DNA of 64,000 nt. It comes from Bacteroidota bacterium (GTDB lineage Bacteria; Bacteroidota; Bacteroidia; UBA4408). The notes beneath the pieces were generated by a model. That model was not told where the DNA came from and made no database searches. It saw only the letters and a list, made by a program, of their open reading frames with translations. This document shows, one piece after another, positions 1-10,100 of this stretch (within the stretch, counting starts at the first letter, position 1; each line of letters opens with the position of its first letter). The stretch covers positions 1,724,001-1,788,000 of the forward strand of contig JADKHO010000001.1 of NCBI GenBank assembly GCA_016721765.1, written 5' to 3'. A program made the position numbers and the translations under genes.

Positions 1-1
1 G

Positions 2-376
2 AATGTGGTGGGGCAGGATAGCTTAACCCGTTTTGATCAAAAGAAAAAATCAAACAATCGCAACAAGCGTAAAAAGCCAAAAGCGGCAGGTACTGCATCG
101 CCAACAAATGCAGGAGCTGAGCCAAATGCAGCTGCAAATACATCTGCCAATAGGCTTGTACTAGCTGCCAATCCGCGTCCTGCGAAATCAAATCCGCGTC
201 CACCACAAGCAAAGCAAGGCAATTCAGCTCCGGCAAAGCAAACAGGTGCCCCACAAGTGAAGCAAAATACCGGAGCAGCCGGAAATGAAGCAAAACCGCA
301 AGGTCAAAACCGTAATCGGAATAAGCGTCGTCCACCGCGACCGGCATCTACTCAACCGCCAAAAGCAGAAAACTAA
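2..376 (+). CDS. C-terminal tail of a RicT/PSP1-like protein (partial, 5' end outside window)
   Basis: The reading frame is open from the first bases of the window to the TAA at 374-376, so this is the 3' end of a longer gene. The first residues (NVVGQDSLTRFDQKKK) resemble the end of the PSP1/RicT (YaaT-like) domain as found in Bacteroidota. They are followed by about 105 residues of low-complexity, Lys/Arg/Pro/Ala/Asn-rich sequence that is probably disordered and nucleic-acid binding. An ATG-like start inside the window (GTG at 5) is only an artefact of the cut. The gene sits 21 bp before gldH, and the order ricT-like, gldH, PBP1A is one I know from other gliding Bacteroidota. RicT proteins elsewhere act with RicA and RicF in RNA maturation, but that role is not shown here. 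Only the tail is visible, so the family call is moderate. Confidence 0.6.
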   Translation, partial: NVVGQDSLTRFDQKKKSNNRNKRKKPKAAGTASPTNAGAEPNAAANTSANRLVLAANPRPAKSNPRPPQAKQGNSAPAKQTGAPQVKQNTGAAGNEAKPQGQNRNRNKRRPPRPASTQPPKAEN

Positions 377-397
377 ATCGTTTAATACTTAGCATTG

Positions 398-880
398 ATG
401 TTTCACCTTATCCGCTCTCTTGTTAAAAATTATTTAGTGCTGCTGCTCTTGGTCATGTTACTGGCAAGTTGTGATTCCAAACGTATTTATGAACAAAATA
501 TTGAAATTCCCAATGGGGTGTGGAACACAAAAAACAAAGCACGTTTTGAAGTGCAGATTGCAGATACCCTAACGCCTCATAACTTCTACATCAATGTGCG
601 AAATGCCGGAGGATATCCTTACAGCAATATTTATTTGTTTTTAGAAACCGAATTTCCCGATAAGGTATATGCCCGCGATACCATCGAATGCATTCTTGCC
701 GATAATTCGGGACGTTGGTTAGGTAGTGGAAGTGGCGACATTTGGGACAATCAAATATTATTTAAAAAAGGAGTTCGGTTTCGCAAAGCGGGTAAATATG
801 TATTTACCATGGAACAAGCTATGCGGGTGCAAAATTTGCCCATGATTATGGATGTGGGCATGCGCATCGAAAAGCAATAA
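398..880 (+). CDS. gldH: Gliding motility lipoprotein GldH
   Basis: A 160-residue lipoprotein. A hydrophobic stretch at residues 12-22 runs into a lipobox ending in Cys25 (LLASC), so it should be lipid-anchored after cleavage by signal peptidase II. The mature part, with the IPNGVWNTKNKARFEV segment and the FRKAGKYVFTMEQAMR segment near the C-terminus, matches the GldH family, and the length is as expected. In Flavobacterium GldH is one of the lipoproteins needed for gliding; its exact task is not known. A TTG at 395 precedes the ATG at 398 in frame; I chose the ATG. The gene lies between a RicT-like gene and the penicillin-binding protein gene, all on the same strand. With sprA at 7.1-14.5 kb it supports a gliding/T9SS organism. 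Confidence 0.88.
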   Translation: MFHLIRSLVKNYLVLLLLVMLLASCDSKRIYEQNIEIPNGVWNTKNKARFEVQIADTLTPHNFYINVRNAGGYPYSNIYLFLETEFPDKVYARDTIECILADNSGRWLGSGSGDIWDNQILFKKGVRFRKAGKYVFTMEQAMRVQNLPMIMDVGMRIEKQ

Positions 881-968
881 AAGCAGCTAACACAGAGAAA
901 GTCCTAGATACATTCTTGTTGGGACACAAAAAAATTTAAATAAGCAGCAGCAGCGAAGCATACAAAAA

Positions 969-3206
969 ATGGCAAAAAAAACGGATACAGGAAAATACGT
1001 AAAGTACTTATGGATAGCGGCATTGATGCCATTGGTAGCGGTTGCAGTATTTTTTATTTACCTGAGCGTGTTTGCCGATTTACCATCGCTGGAGGAATTG
1101 GAAAATCCAAAAAGTAATTTGGCTTCTGAAATCATTTCTTCCGATCAAAAAGTGATGGGTAAATACTATATCGAAAACCGTACCAATGTGAGTTTTGAGA
1201 ATTTATCGCCCAACTTGGTAAATTCATTATTGGCTTCCGAAGACATTCGTTTTTACAAGCATTCCGGGGTGGATTTAAAGGCATTGGCGCGTTCCATTTC
1301 AGGAGTTATTACCATGAAAGAAGGAACAGGAGGGGGAAGTACTCTCACACAGCAATTGGCCAAAATGCTTTTTCCGCGCGAGAAAAGAAGTTTGATTGCA
1401 ACTATTTTCAGAAAGTTTAAGGAGTGGATTATTGCGGTGCGCTTAGAACGCAACTATACCAAAGATGAAATTATTGCGATGTACCTCAACAAATTTGATT
1501 TCATCAATAATGCGGTTGGAATAAAATCTGCCACGCGCATCTATTTCAACACCACACCCGACTCACTAAAATTGGAGCAAGCGGCTTTACTGGTAGGAAT
1601 GGTGCAAAATCCAACCTTGTTTAATCCCCTTCGAAAGCCGAAGAATGCATTGGAACGACGCAATCAAGTGTTGTATAAAATGTATAAGAATGATTTCTTG
1701 ACGCGCACACAATATGATTCTTTAAAAGTTCTAAAACTCAAAATCAATTACCATCCGGAGGATCAAAACCAAGGAATGGCTACCTATTTTCGCGAGTTTT
1801 TGCGTGATTACATGAAGGATTGGTGCAAAGCCAATAAGAAGCCGGATGGCAGCAGTTATAACTTATACAAAGACGGTCTAAAAATTTACACCACCATTAA
1901 TTCGCGCATGCAGGAATATGCAGAGCAAAGTGTGAACGATTGGTTGGGTAAGGATTTGCAGGAGAAATTTTTTAAGCACTGGAAAGGGGTAAAGAATGCG
2001 CCCTTTTACCGCATGAATCAAAAAGATATTGATCATTTGATGCTTACTTCGATGCGTCGATCAGAACGCTATCGCGTGATGCAGAAAGAAGGCATCAGCG
2101 AAGATTCTATTTTGCTTGCGTTTAAAAAGCCGATTGAAATGACTGTTTTTTCATACAAGGGAGAGTTTGATACGGTGATGAGTCCAATGGATTCGATGCG
2201 TTATTACAAATACTTTTTGCAATCCGGTTTTATGAGTATGGACCCACATACGGGATACATAAAGGCTTGGGTGGGAGGAATCAATTATTCACACTTTAAA
2301 TACGACCATGTGAAAATGGGTAAACGTCAGGTAGGTTCCACGTTTAAACCGTTTGTGTATGCTTTGGCCATGCAAGAAGGGTGGAGTCCTTGCTATCAAG
2401 TGCCCAATATCCCGGTAACCTTCGATCTGCCGGAAGGCGGAACCTGGAGCCCCAAAAACTCCGATGGAAAATATGGAGGAATGATGACGCTTACCAAAGG
2501 ATTAGCGACTTCCACCAACAGTATAACAGCTTATGTGATGAAACAATTTGGTCCTCAAGCAGTCGTAGATTTAGCGCATAAAATGGGCATACAAAGTCAC
2601 CTCGATGCAGTGCCCTCCCTTTGTTTGGGAACCTGTGATATTTCCTTGTATGAAATGGTGGGTGCCAATGCCACTTTCGCAAATCAAGGTGAGTGGATAG
2701 AGCCCATGTTTATTACCCGCATTGAAGATAAAAACGGGAATGTGTTGCAAGAATTTATTCCTAAACATGTAGAAGCATTGAGTCAGGAAACCGCTTACCT
2801 TACTTTAAATTTAATGAAAGGGGTGTGTGATTTTGGAACCGGTACACGTTTGCGTTTCCGCTATGGCTTGCGCAATCCTATTGCAGGAAAAACAGGCACC
2901 ACGCAAAATAATTCCGATGGTTGGTTTATGGGTATTACACCCGATTTAGTTAGTGGCGTATGGGTGGGAGCCGAAGACCGCAGTGTGCATTTTCGCAGTA
3001 CCGATTTAGGTCAGGGAGCATCCATGGCATTGCCTATTTTTGGCTTATACATGCAAAAGGTATATGCTGATAAAACACTTAAAATTTCGCAAGGCGATTT
3101 CGAAAAGCCGAAAGGAGTGGAATTAAAAGTGGAAACCGATTGTTCCAAATACAATGAAAAGGACGATGAGGAGGAAACGATTGAGTTTGGGGATGAGTTT
3201 AAATAG
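969..3206 (+). CDS. mrcA: Penicillin-binding protein 1A, bifunctional transglycosylase/transpeptidase
   Basis: A 745-residue class A PBP that polymerises and cross-links peptidoglycan on the outer face of the inner membrane. There is a short cytoplasmic N-terminus and one membrane anchor (about residues 14-36). The GT51 domain follows with its catalytic Glu91 in the EDIRFYKH motif and the GGGSTLTQQLAK motif at 121-132. The transpeptidase domain carries all three active-site motifs: S457-T-F-K460, S515-T-N517 and K641-T-G643. The C-terminal 30 residues are acidic. The start is ATG at 969, with an 88-bp gap after gldH. Everything needed for both activities is present and there is no sign of damage. 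Confidence 0.95.
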   Translation: MAKKTDTGKYVKYLWIAALMPLVAVAVFFIYLSVFADLPSLEELENPKSNLASEIISSDQKVMGKYYIENRTNVSFENLSPNLVNSLLASEDIRFYKHSGVDLKALARSISGVITMKEGTGGGSTLTQQLAKMLFPREKRSLIATIFRKFKEWIIAVRLERNYTKDEIIAMYLNKFDFINNAVGIKSATRIYFNTTPDSLKLEQAALLVGMVQNPTLFNPLRKPKNALERRNQVLYKMYKNDFLTRTQYDSLKVLKLKINYHPEDQNQGMATYFREFLRDYMKDWCKANKKPDGSSYNLYKDGLKIYTTINSRMQEYAEQSVNDWLGKDLQEKFFKHWKGVKNAPFYRMNQKDIDHLMLTSMRRSERYRVMQKEGISEDSILLAFKKPIEMTVFSYKGEFDTVMSPMDSMRYYKYFLQSGFMSMDPHTGYIKAWVGGINYSHFKYDHVKMGKRQVGSTFKPFVYALAMQEGWSPCYQVPNIPVTFDLPEGGTWSPKNSDGKYGGMMTLTKGLATSTNSITAYVMKQFGPQAVVDLAHKMGIQSHLDAVPSLCLGTCDISLYEMVGANATFANQGEWIEPMFITRIEDKNGNVLQEFIPKHVEALSQETAYLTLNLMKGVCDFGTGTRLRFRYGLRNPIAGKTGTTQNNSDGWFMGITPDLVSGVWVGAEDRSVHFRSTDLGQGASMALPIFGLYMQKVYADKTLKISQGDFEKPKGVELKVETDCSKYNEKDDEEETIEFGDEFK

Positions 3207-3251
3207 AATATTTAATTCGTCTTTGTATTTATGGTCTTTTTAAGTACTTAA

Positions 3252-4709
3252 CTAAAACACCATAAATTTCTTGATATAGCAGTTGTTTTTTGTTTGCACT
3301 TCTAGCAAATACGCCCCTTTCGAAAGTCCGTTAAGATGTAAAATAGGGGTAGCAAAAAGCACCGAATGTTGCACCTGACCTAAACTATTTCGAACCGTTA
3401 ATTTTTGAATGGTAGAATTATCTTCAAGTAAAATAGTGAGGTTTTCCTTAGTTGGATTGGGATAAAAAAGCAAGTTGTTTTGCTTGTGTTCAAGCGTCGA
3501 ATTAAACATACAATTTTGAATGGAGTTTAGTGCAAGCGGTGAAAACATTTTTGCCACCGAGTCACAACGTAAAGCTATGTTGTCGATATTGTGACCTTGT
3601 CCGGCTTGAGCGGTATTGGCGCAATCTACTAAGGCATTACCGGTCCAATTGTTCACAAAATCAAATTTGTAAGAAGTAAAATTCAGCGCTTGGAAATAGC
3701 TTGAGATGGCACAGGAGCCATAGGCCCAAGGAACATTGCTATACCCCACACAATCGTTAAATCCTAAATTTACAAAGGGTATACACTGATTAATAGCCAT
3801 GATAGGGCGTGCCGCTCCGCAGCCAACCACCAAATCATTGCCTTGATGAAACAGATATACTGCCGGAGTATCCACCCCATTCAACCAGTTTTTTGAAAGT
3901 GCTTCTGTGAAAAAGGCTCCGTAAAATGCTGCCACAGCCCTTACCCGCGAAGTATACCCATTTAAATTTTTATTCCCTTCAATGCTTCCTAAATCGGGTC
4001 GAGTGTAATTGGGCAATTGTCCTTGCGGTAAATGATTTAATAAACTTTGACAAAAACTCAGGTTGGCATTGGTAGCAGGGGCATTTGGCAATGGTCCGCA
4101 GTCATTAAAGCGTTCCGATGCTTGGTCCATAAATGCGGCACCCAGTGCAGTAATTGCTCCGGCACTTTCTCCGGCCAAAAATACCGCATCTGCACAGCTC
4201 GAATCGAGGATGCTTCGGGCCTTCATAAATCGAATGGCCGATTTAGTATCCTGCATGGCTCTAAATGCAGCGCGAAGTACTTCGGAGGTATCCGAAACAT
4301 AGGCACACTGTGCAGCACCGCTAATAAGCGGACAATTTATTCCGGGAATGATAGCAGGATTGGTATGCATGCCCATTCGGTATTGAATGCTGGCCACAAC
4401 ATATCCGCGTTGTACAAACTCTTTGCAAATTTGAGCGGGATAATAATCGTTGGGAGAGCCACCGAGCCAGGAACCACCATGCACATATATTAAAATTGGC
4501 CTTTTGGTATTCGCATCTGCCTTTGGTTTATAGAGGTGTAAATAGCAGGTTTCAGGATATCCCAAGTAATTGGTATCTGTGGAGTACACCACATTACTAT
4601 CCACACTAAAGCCATATTGTTTCAGCGTAAATTGTGCATAGCTATTGGTAAATAAGCAACTCAGCACTATTAAAATGATTTGTCTCACATCTTGTAATTT
4701 GATGGACAT
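3252..4709 (-). CDS. Secreted alpha/beta-hydrolase (carboxylesterase-like) with T9SS sorting domain
   Basis: 485 residues. A signal peptide (hydrophobic 11-20, cleavage near Ala25) leads to an alpha/beta-hydrolase domain. The oxyanion-hole motif HGGSW is at residues 77-81 and the nucleophile elbow G180-E-S182-A-G184 follows, so Ser182 is the likely nucleophile. This is the layout of the carboxylesterase/hormone-sensitive-lipase group. The last 75 residues start with FYPNPT and end in KKFMVF, which is the type A C-terminal sorting domain. The protein should therefore cross the outer membrane by the type IX system and be released or anchored at the surface. Many cysteines suggest disulfides. 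The substrate is unknown. The gene is convergent with the PBP gene and divergent from pgk, with no obvious operon partner. Confidence 0.85.
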   Translation of the reverse strand: MSIKLQDVRQIILIVLSCLFTNSYAQFTLKQYGFSVDSNVVYSTDTNYLGYPETCYLHLYKPKADANTKRPILIYVHGGSWLGGSPNDYYPAQICKEFVQRGYVVASIQYRMGMHTNPAIIPGINCPLISGAAQCAYVSDTSEVLRAAFRAMQDTKSAIRFMKARSILDSSCADAVFLAGESAGAITALGAAFMDQASERFNDCGPLPNAPATNANLSFCQSLLNHLPQGQLPNYTRPDLGSIEGNKNLNGYTSRVRAVAAFYGAFFTEALSKNWLNGVDTPAVYLFHQGNDLVVGCGAARPIMAINQCIPFVNLGFNDCVGYSNVPWAYGSCAISSYFQALNFTSYKFDFVNNWTGNALVDCANTAQAGQGHNIDNIALRCDSVAKMFSPLALNSIQNCMFNSTLEHKQNNLLFYPNPTKENLTILLEDNSTIQKLTVRNSLGQVQHSVLFATPILHLNGLSKGAYLLEVQTKNNCYIKKFMVF

Positions 4710-4749
4710 AAAGGTATTTATTATTTCAATGCATGCTTGTTTACTGCTA

Positions 4750-4777
4750 TTTGTTTCAAATACATTAATTAAGTTTG
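4750..4777 (+). promoter_or_regulatory. Putative Bacteroidota promoter of pgk
   Basis: TTTG at 4750-4753 and TAAGTTTG at 4770-4777 match the -33 (TTTG) and -7 (TAnnTTTG) elements used by the primary sigma factor of Bacteroidota. The 16-nt spacing is slightly shorter than usual. The -7 element ends 19 bp before the pgk ATG, so the leader would be short. Confidence 0.45.
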
Positions 4778-4796
4778 TGCTGTAAAACGAATTAAA

Positions 4797-5990
4797 ATGA
4801 AAACAGTCGACAACTATAATTTTTCTGGAAAGCGCGCTTTGGTGCGTGTGGATTTTAATGTTCCTTTGGATAAAGCAACACTTGCGGTAACGGATGATAC
4901 ACGCATAAGAGCTGCGATACCTACCATTAAAAAAATACTGAAAGATGGCGGAAGTGTTGTTTTAATGTCGCATTTGGGGCGGCCTAAAGAAGGTCCTGCA
5001 GATAAATATTCTTTGAAGCATACGCTCGAAACCCTTAGTAAACTGGCAGGAGCATCGGTAAAGTTTGCCGATGATTGCGTCGGTGAAAGTGCCCGCAAGC
5101 TGGCATCAGAATTAAAAAGTGGAGAAATTTTATTGCTAGAAAATTTGCGTTTTTACAAGGAAGAGGAAAAGGGAGATGAAGCATTTGCGCATAAGTTGGC
5201 AGATCTGGGAAATTTTTATGTAAACGATGCCTTTGGAACGGCACATCGCGCGCATGCCAGCACCGCAGTAATTGCCAAATTTTTTCCCGATGCCAAATGT
5301 TTTGGTTATGTAATGGCTAACGAAATTGCGAATGCGGATAAGGTGATGCTAAAAGCTGAACGTCCATTTACAGCAGTGATGGGTGGTGCCAAAGTATCGG
5401 ATAAAATTTTAATCATCGAACAATTGATGAAAAAGGTCGACCACCTTATTATAGGCGGGGGAATGACCTATACGTTTATTAAAGCGATGGGGGGAAATAT
5501 AGGCTCCTCTTTGTGCGAAGAAGATAAGATTGACTTAGCAAAAGAAATAATTGAACGCGCAAAAACAAGCGGTGTAAAATTGCATTTACCACCCGATTCG
5601 GTTACTGCAGATGCATTTAGTAACGATGCTAAAATTGCCACTGCTAAAAGTACAGAGATTGCTGAAGGTTGGATGGGTTTAGATATTGGGCCGGAAGCAG
5701 TGAAAGTTTACAGTGAAATTTTAAAACAATCCAAAACCATTTTGTGGAACGGACCGATGGGCGTTTTCGAGATGCCAAATTTTGAAAACGGTACAAAAAA
5801 AGTAGCAGAAGCCATTGCCGAAGCTACATCTCACGGAGCTTTTTCATTAATCGGTGGAGGCGATTCGGCTGCTGCGGTGGCCAAGTTTAATATGGTGGAT
5901 AAGGTAAGTTATGTTTCTACAGGAGGTGGTGCGCTGCTCGAATATTTCGAAGGTAAATCCTTGCCGGGGATTGATGCTATTAATAGCTAA
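4797..5990 (+). CDS. pgk: Phosphoglycerate kinase
   Basis: 397 residues, the normal bacterial length. It transfers phosphate between 1,3-bisphosphoglycerate and ADP in cytosolic glycolysis and gluconeogenesis. The N-terminal substrate domain shows VDFNVP (18-23), the SHLGRP motif and the NDAFGTAHRAHAS segment. The C-terminal nucleotide domain shows the MGGAKVSDKI stretch, WNGPMGVFE and the GGGDSAAA loop. The start is ATG at 4797. It is monocistronic on the forward strand, with a plausible promoter at 4750-4777, and is convergent with the VanZ-like gene. No unusual features were seen. Confidence 0.97.
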   Translation: MKTVDNYNFSGKRALVRVDFNVPLDKATLAVTDDTRIRAAIPTIKKILKDGGSVVLMSHLGRPKEGPADKYSLKHTLETLSKLAGASVKFADDCVGESARKLASELKSGEILLLENLRFYKEEEKGDEAFAHKLADLGNFYVNDAFGTAHRAHASTAVIAKFFPDAKCFGYVMANEIANADKVMLKAERPFTAVMGGAKVSDKILIIEQLMKKVDHLIIGGGMTYTFIKAMGGNIGSSLCEEDKIDLAKEIIERAKTSGVKLHLPPDSVTADAFSNDAKIATAKSTEIAEGWMGLDIGPEAVKVYSEILKQSKTILWNGPMGVFEMPNFENGTKKVAEAIAEATSHGAFSLIGGGDSAAAVAKFNMVDKVSYVSTGGGALLEYFEGKSLPGIDAINS

Positions 5991-6022
5991 TAGAAATATA
6001 GAACGCTGATTATTTAGGAGGC

Positions 6023-6415
6023 TTATGATTTTTTAAGACCGATTTTTTTTATCCAACCCACAGCCACCAGCGCCCCGAACGAATTGGCTATAAAATCATA
6101 AACATCAGCGCTTCGGTCTATAAAGAGTGTGGCTTGTAAAATTTCGAGTAATCCGCCATAGGTAACTGCGATGCAAAAAGCAATTAGAATGGCATGATGC
6201 CGAAAGAGCTCAACGGGCGAGGTTAGATAGGCGCGCGAAAGGAGAAACACCAAAATAAAAAACACTCCGGCATGTATCCATTTATCAAATTCGAGCAGTT
6301 CTAAAATGGAAACATGGGGTATGTCCTTACCGGGAAATCCACACAAGATTCCAATAAACAGCGCCCAAGCTAGAGGATATATGTAGCGCTTTACAAACGA
6401 GAAAAGGGAGGTCAA
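6023..6415 (-). CDS. VanZ-like family membrane protein
   Basis: 130 residues with about four hydrophobic segments and the FDKWIHAGVFFILVFLL stretch typical of VanZ-like proteins in Bacteroidota. The final loop, ADVYDFIANSFGALVAVG, is also typical of the family (an acidic DxxxN pair followed by a Gly-rich helix). Its function in this phylum is not established. VanZ proper gives low-level teicoplanin resistance, which should not be assumed here. It is the last gene of the reverse-strand block sprA, gcvH, vanZ-like, and lies 67 bp downstream of gcvH. I have seen this order in other Bacteroidota. Confidence 0.8.
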   Translation of the reverse strand: MTSLFSFVKRYIYPLAWALFIGILCGFPGKDIPHVSILELLEFDKWIHAGVFFILVFLLSRAYLTSPVELFRHHAILIAFCIAVTYGGLLEILQATLFIDRSADVYDFIANSFGALVAVGWIKKIGLKKS

Positions 6416-6482
6416 TTGTGTATCAGCTTAACTTCAGAGAGCCGCGCAAAATGGAATAATAACATTTTACACGGCACAAAAA

Positions 6483-6863
6483 TTAGTGCCCTATTAATTG
6501 TTTATATGCAGCAGCATCCAGCAATTCACTTGCTTCAGCGGCATTACTCAATTCAATTTTAATCATCCAACCGTCGCCATAAGGATCGGTATTTACTTTA
6601 TCGGGAGCAGCTTCTAAGGCTTTGTTAAATTCCACCACTTTACCGGATACCGGCATAAATAAATCCGATACTGTTTTAACTGCTTCTACGGTTCCAAAAA
6701 TTTCTTCTTTTGCAAGGGTTTCGCCTTCGGTTTCAATTTCTACGTATACGATATCGCCCAATTCACTTTGTGCAAATTCGGTAATACCAACTGTAGCAAG
6801 CGTACCTTCTAATTTAATCCATTCGTGGTCTTTTGTGTACTTTAAGTTTTCAGGAAAATTCAT
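6483..6863 (-). CDS. gcvH: Glycine cleavage system H protein
   Basis: 126 residues, full length. GcvH carries the aminomethyl group on a lipoyl arm between the P, T and L proteins of the glycine cleavage complex. The lipoylation site is Lys63 in the motif GTVEAVKTVSDL. The surrounding beta-barrel sequence, from KYTKDHEWI at the N-terminus to the DPYGDGWMIKI stretch near the C-terminus, is well kept. No gcvP or gcvT gene is in the window. It sits between sprA and the VanZ-like gene on the same strand, with a candidate -7 element 38 bp upstream and a repeat element between it and sprA. Confidence 0.95.
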   Translation of the reverse strand: MNFPENLKYTKDHEWIKLEGTLATVGITEFAQSELGDIVYVEIETEGETLAKEEIFGTVEAVKTVSDLFMPVSGKVVEFNKALEAAPDKVNTDPYGDGWMIKIELSNAAEASELLDAAAYKQLIGH

Positions 6864-6900
6864 TGTCTTTTTTTTTGTGTAAATGTAATATGCTTGTCTG

Positions 6901-6908
6901 CAAATTTA
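6901..6908 (-). promoter_or_regulatory. Putative -7 promoter element of gcvH
   Basis: On the reverse strand this reads TAAATTTG, a perfect TAnnTTTG -7 element, 38 bp upstream of the gcvH ATG. No clear TTTG -33 element is seen at the right distance, so the call rests on the -7 element and the position. It would separate gcvH transcription from ruvA-sprA. Confidence 0.38.
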
Positions 6909-6963
6909 TTTAATTACTGCGAGAACGAAAGTATTTAAATTAATCTTTATTGGAATATTTTTT

Positions 6964-7095
6964 TTTAACACATAGGCACATAGCCCTGTGCCAATGGTAA
7001 CTATTTTAATTTGCGATTTAAAAATTAGTCTCAATAAAAGGCACTTAGCAAACTCCTATGTGAATCCTATGTTCACTATATGCCTATGTGTTTAA
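6964..7095. repeat. Inverted-repeat element with CCTATGTG phrases
   Basis: A 132-bp intergenic element between sprA and gcvH. Its ends, 6964-6983 and 7076-7095, are inverted copies matching at 18 of 20 positions around the core ACACATAGGCA. CCTATGTG occurs three times on the forward strand in the right half (about 7054, 7065 and 7083). It begins 11 bp after the sprA stop codon. It may be a small non-autonomous element or a strong RNA hairpin acting as a terminator for sprA. Confidence 0.6.
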
Positions 7096-7106
7096 ATTTA
7101 TGCCAA

Positions 7107-10100
7107 TCAATTCGCAATCGTTAATCTTAAACTAATCCCAATTTGGCGGTTACTAGTAGGGAAGGAGGTGGAAACAACAGGGCGATTGATGGTTTGATCA
7201 TAGAAAAATCGGATGTTCAGTTTTTCATTTATGATGTAATCTGCACTGTTCTTAATCGACCACACTTTTTGTCCACTGGTTAAAATACTTGCTCCGGTAT
7301 CCACATAGCGCAAAGCAGTTTGATTGCGACGATACGAAACATCGCTGCGCAAAGCCAAATCGCTTTTAAATTTCATGTTAAATTGCTTGAGGTTAATGGC
7401 AACATTTTTAAATCGATAGCCGAGTCCAAAAATATACTCATTTCCATTCACTTCGGTTACTTGCTTGGTGCTAATGGTAAGTGTTACCAAACGGTCTTTT
7501 TTAATTTCGGCTTTGGTGAGTAAGCTGTTGTTCCAAGTCATATCCACACTAATTAAGGGACTAAATTGTTCGCTTAGTGTAATCGAATTAATTTCTTTAC
7601 GCGAACGGAAGTCACCATCTATATTACGCACAGAGGTGTGCCCCAAGCCGTCCTCATCCAAAAACAAGGGATTCCAAGTATATGAACCAATATTTAAAGT
7701 GGAGCGGTAAGTATGGCCGAGTGAAAGTGTTTTGAAATATTTTTTCACCACTTCTAGTTTTGATAGACCATCGTAATTCACGCGCCAGTTTAAACGCGGA
7801 ATTGCTTTAAATACTTTGTTGGTATTTTTTGCATTTGAATTGGTATAAGCTTGCACAAAAGCCGGAATCAACACATCTTGTGAGTATTGTCCGTAACCAT
7901 CGGCATAGCCATCAGAATTAGTTCCATTGCTAAAAGTTCCCTGAGCTACGGATTGGGAATACTCCTTACGGCTCGCCAAAAATTCATCAAAAACCGGAGA
8001 ACTGTAATTCGCTCTATTCTTTATAAAGGCCGTTCCAAAACTATTTACGGATATACTAAAGGTTCCGGTTTCAAGCGGACTTTGCTGGTAAAATCCACTT
8101 GATTGAGTGCTCACCAAACTGGAGTCATACTTCACGATAGCTGTATTGGAACGCGTAATGTTTCGGGTAGCATTTAACACAATTCTAAAGTCTTTGAAAG
8201 GCTCCACATTGGAAGTAAAATTAATTACTTCAGAATAGGTGCGTGTATAGTTGGAGTTGAGGTATTTCGATTTACTCAACCAACCTTTATCGGCTGCTTT
8301 AAGGGCATAATTCGGGTCTTGCAAACCAAATACAAATCCCACTCCCGGCGCTTCATAGGAGCCAAACTCCGATTGATCACTCAATCCGAATAAAGTAGTT
8401 TTGGGTAAATATCCGGGCAATAAGGTTCCGTTGGTTTGGGTGTATGTTCCCGATACTTTTTTCACCATCATCACCACTTTAGCAACTGCTTTTAAGAGGT
8501 CGAACGATTGGCCTTTTTCCTTTTTACTGGAATCAGCAGACGCTTGGTTTCCGGCATCTGGCGTTGCACCCTTTTCACCTTCTTTGGGCGCTTCTTTCGC
8601 CTTTTCATCGGGCTTTTCGCGCTTCACTTCTTTCTTTTTATCCTTTTTAGGCGGCGGGCTATTTATCTTTTTAAAATACGGCACCTTGTTGTAAAGCGTT
8701 ACCATATTTGCATCTGCATTAATCTGAATTTGATTGGAATTGCTAATGGTATTACCAATGTTTAAGGTATCGTTCGCAAAAGGAGGTGCAATCATCCAAT
8801 CGTAATTACCGGTATAAGATGCCGTAACGGTGGTCCAATTGAGCAATGGAAATTTATTAATGGGTACCTGCCAAGTTACTTTTGTAGTTTGATTGTAGTT
8901 GGTAGTAGTTCCTAATTTTTTTAAGTTATCCAAAATAGGTTTACGAATGGAATCACGTTGTGCCTGTTCCGTATCTTTGTTGTATTCTTTGTAGGCTTGT
9001 CCCGGAAGTTCATCTACCCGTGCAATATTATTTGCCAAATAATCAATACTGATTGATTTACTCAAATCATACTTTAAAGCGTACACTCTATTGAACCCAA
9101 ACTTTTTGAAATAAGTAGCCGGTAATGCAGCATACGCCTGATTTACAGCCCTTAATTTTTGTTCGGTATAATCTCTTTTTAAATCGGTAGTAAATTGAAA
9201 ACTGCTTGGAATTAAGTTGAAATTAAAGTCTTTTATCAATTTAAAATAATCTGATTTTAATGCATTGGATTTTGCAAAAGGTTTAATGCTTTTGGGCTGG
9301 GTGGTATACACATAGGTTAAACCACCATTGGTGCTTCTGCTAAAATTTTTCTCCGTTCGAATATCGCTTTTAAATTGATCGTTATAAGAATAGCGCAAGG
9401 AAATATTTTCGATGTCATAAGGCATTGGTTTCTTAGGTTTTCCGCCTTTTCCACCGCCTTTGCGTTCTTTTTTAATGTTGGCAAAATTCAAACTTCTGCG
9501 TTGGGTGTAATCTCGTGTAATTTCCTTAACTGAGTCACGTTTATCGCCCTTTGGATAAGTATCGAGCGATTCATTAAATTTAATATCCGGATCCAATGGA
9601 TTGTATTGCGGATTGATAAATGCTTGAGAATAGCCCACATACATTGGAATGCTTAATCCTACTTTTTCAGGAATGAATTTATCGAGTTTTACTTCTGCGG
9701 AAGCATCGTATTGAAAAGTATTTTCGCGGCTGCGCTCATTTAGTTTTTGTTCAATATTTCCGAAACCTTCTGTCATCCTACTGGCTGCTACAGAAACGTT
9801 TGCAAAATCAGCAAGCTTAGCCGTAACGCGTGCATTGGCAGCCCAGCCGCCTTTTTCGTTAAAGTCGGTTAAGCGCAATTCGTTTACCCATATTTCAGCA
9901 CACTTGGCCAGTCCGTCATCCCCATCATTTTGGGTTTGATGTTTGGGATTGCGGATACCAATCATAATCACTTTTACCGCACTTAAATTTGGATTTCCTT
10001 TAATGGAGATGGTTCGGTTCCCATCCGTACTAAAAAATATTTTGCTGAGAGATGGATCAAGTTGTCCCGAATTGATAAGCGAATTTCGAGATTTTTTTGC

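Noticed and set aside
395..400. TTG at 395 as the gldH start
   Set aside because: The ATG at 398 directly follows in frame and gives a normal lipoprotein signal, so it is preferred.
2491..2768. Reverse-strand open frames inside the PBP1A gene
   Set aside because: They are shadows of a well-supported coding frame with no features of their own.
4047..4493. Forward open frame of 148 residues inside the secreted esterase
   Set aside because: It overlaps a gene with signal peptide, catalytic motifs and sorting domain, and has no recognisable features of its own.
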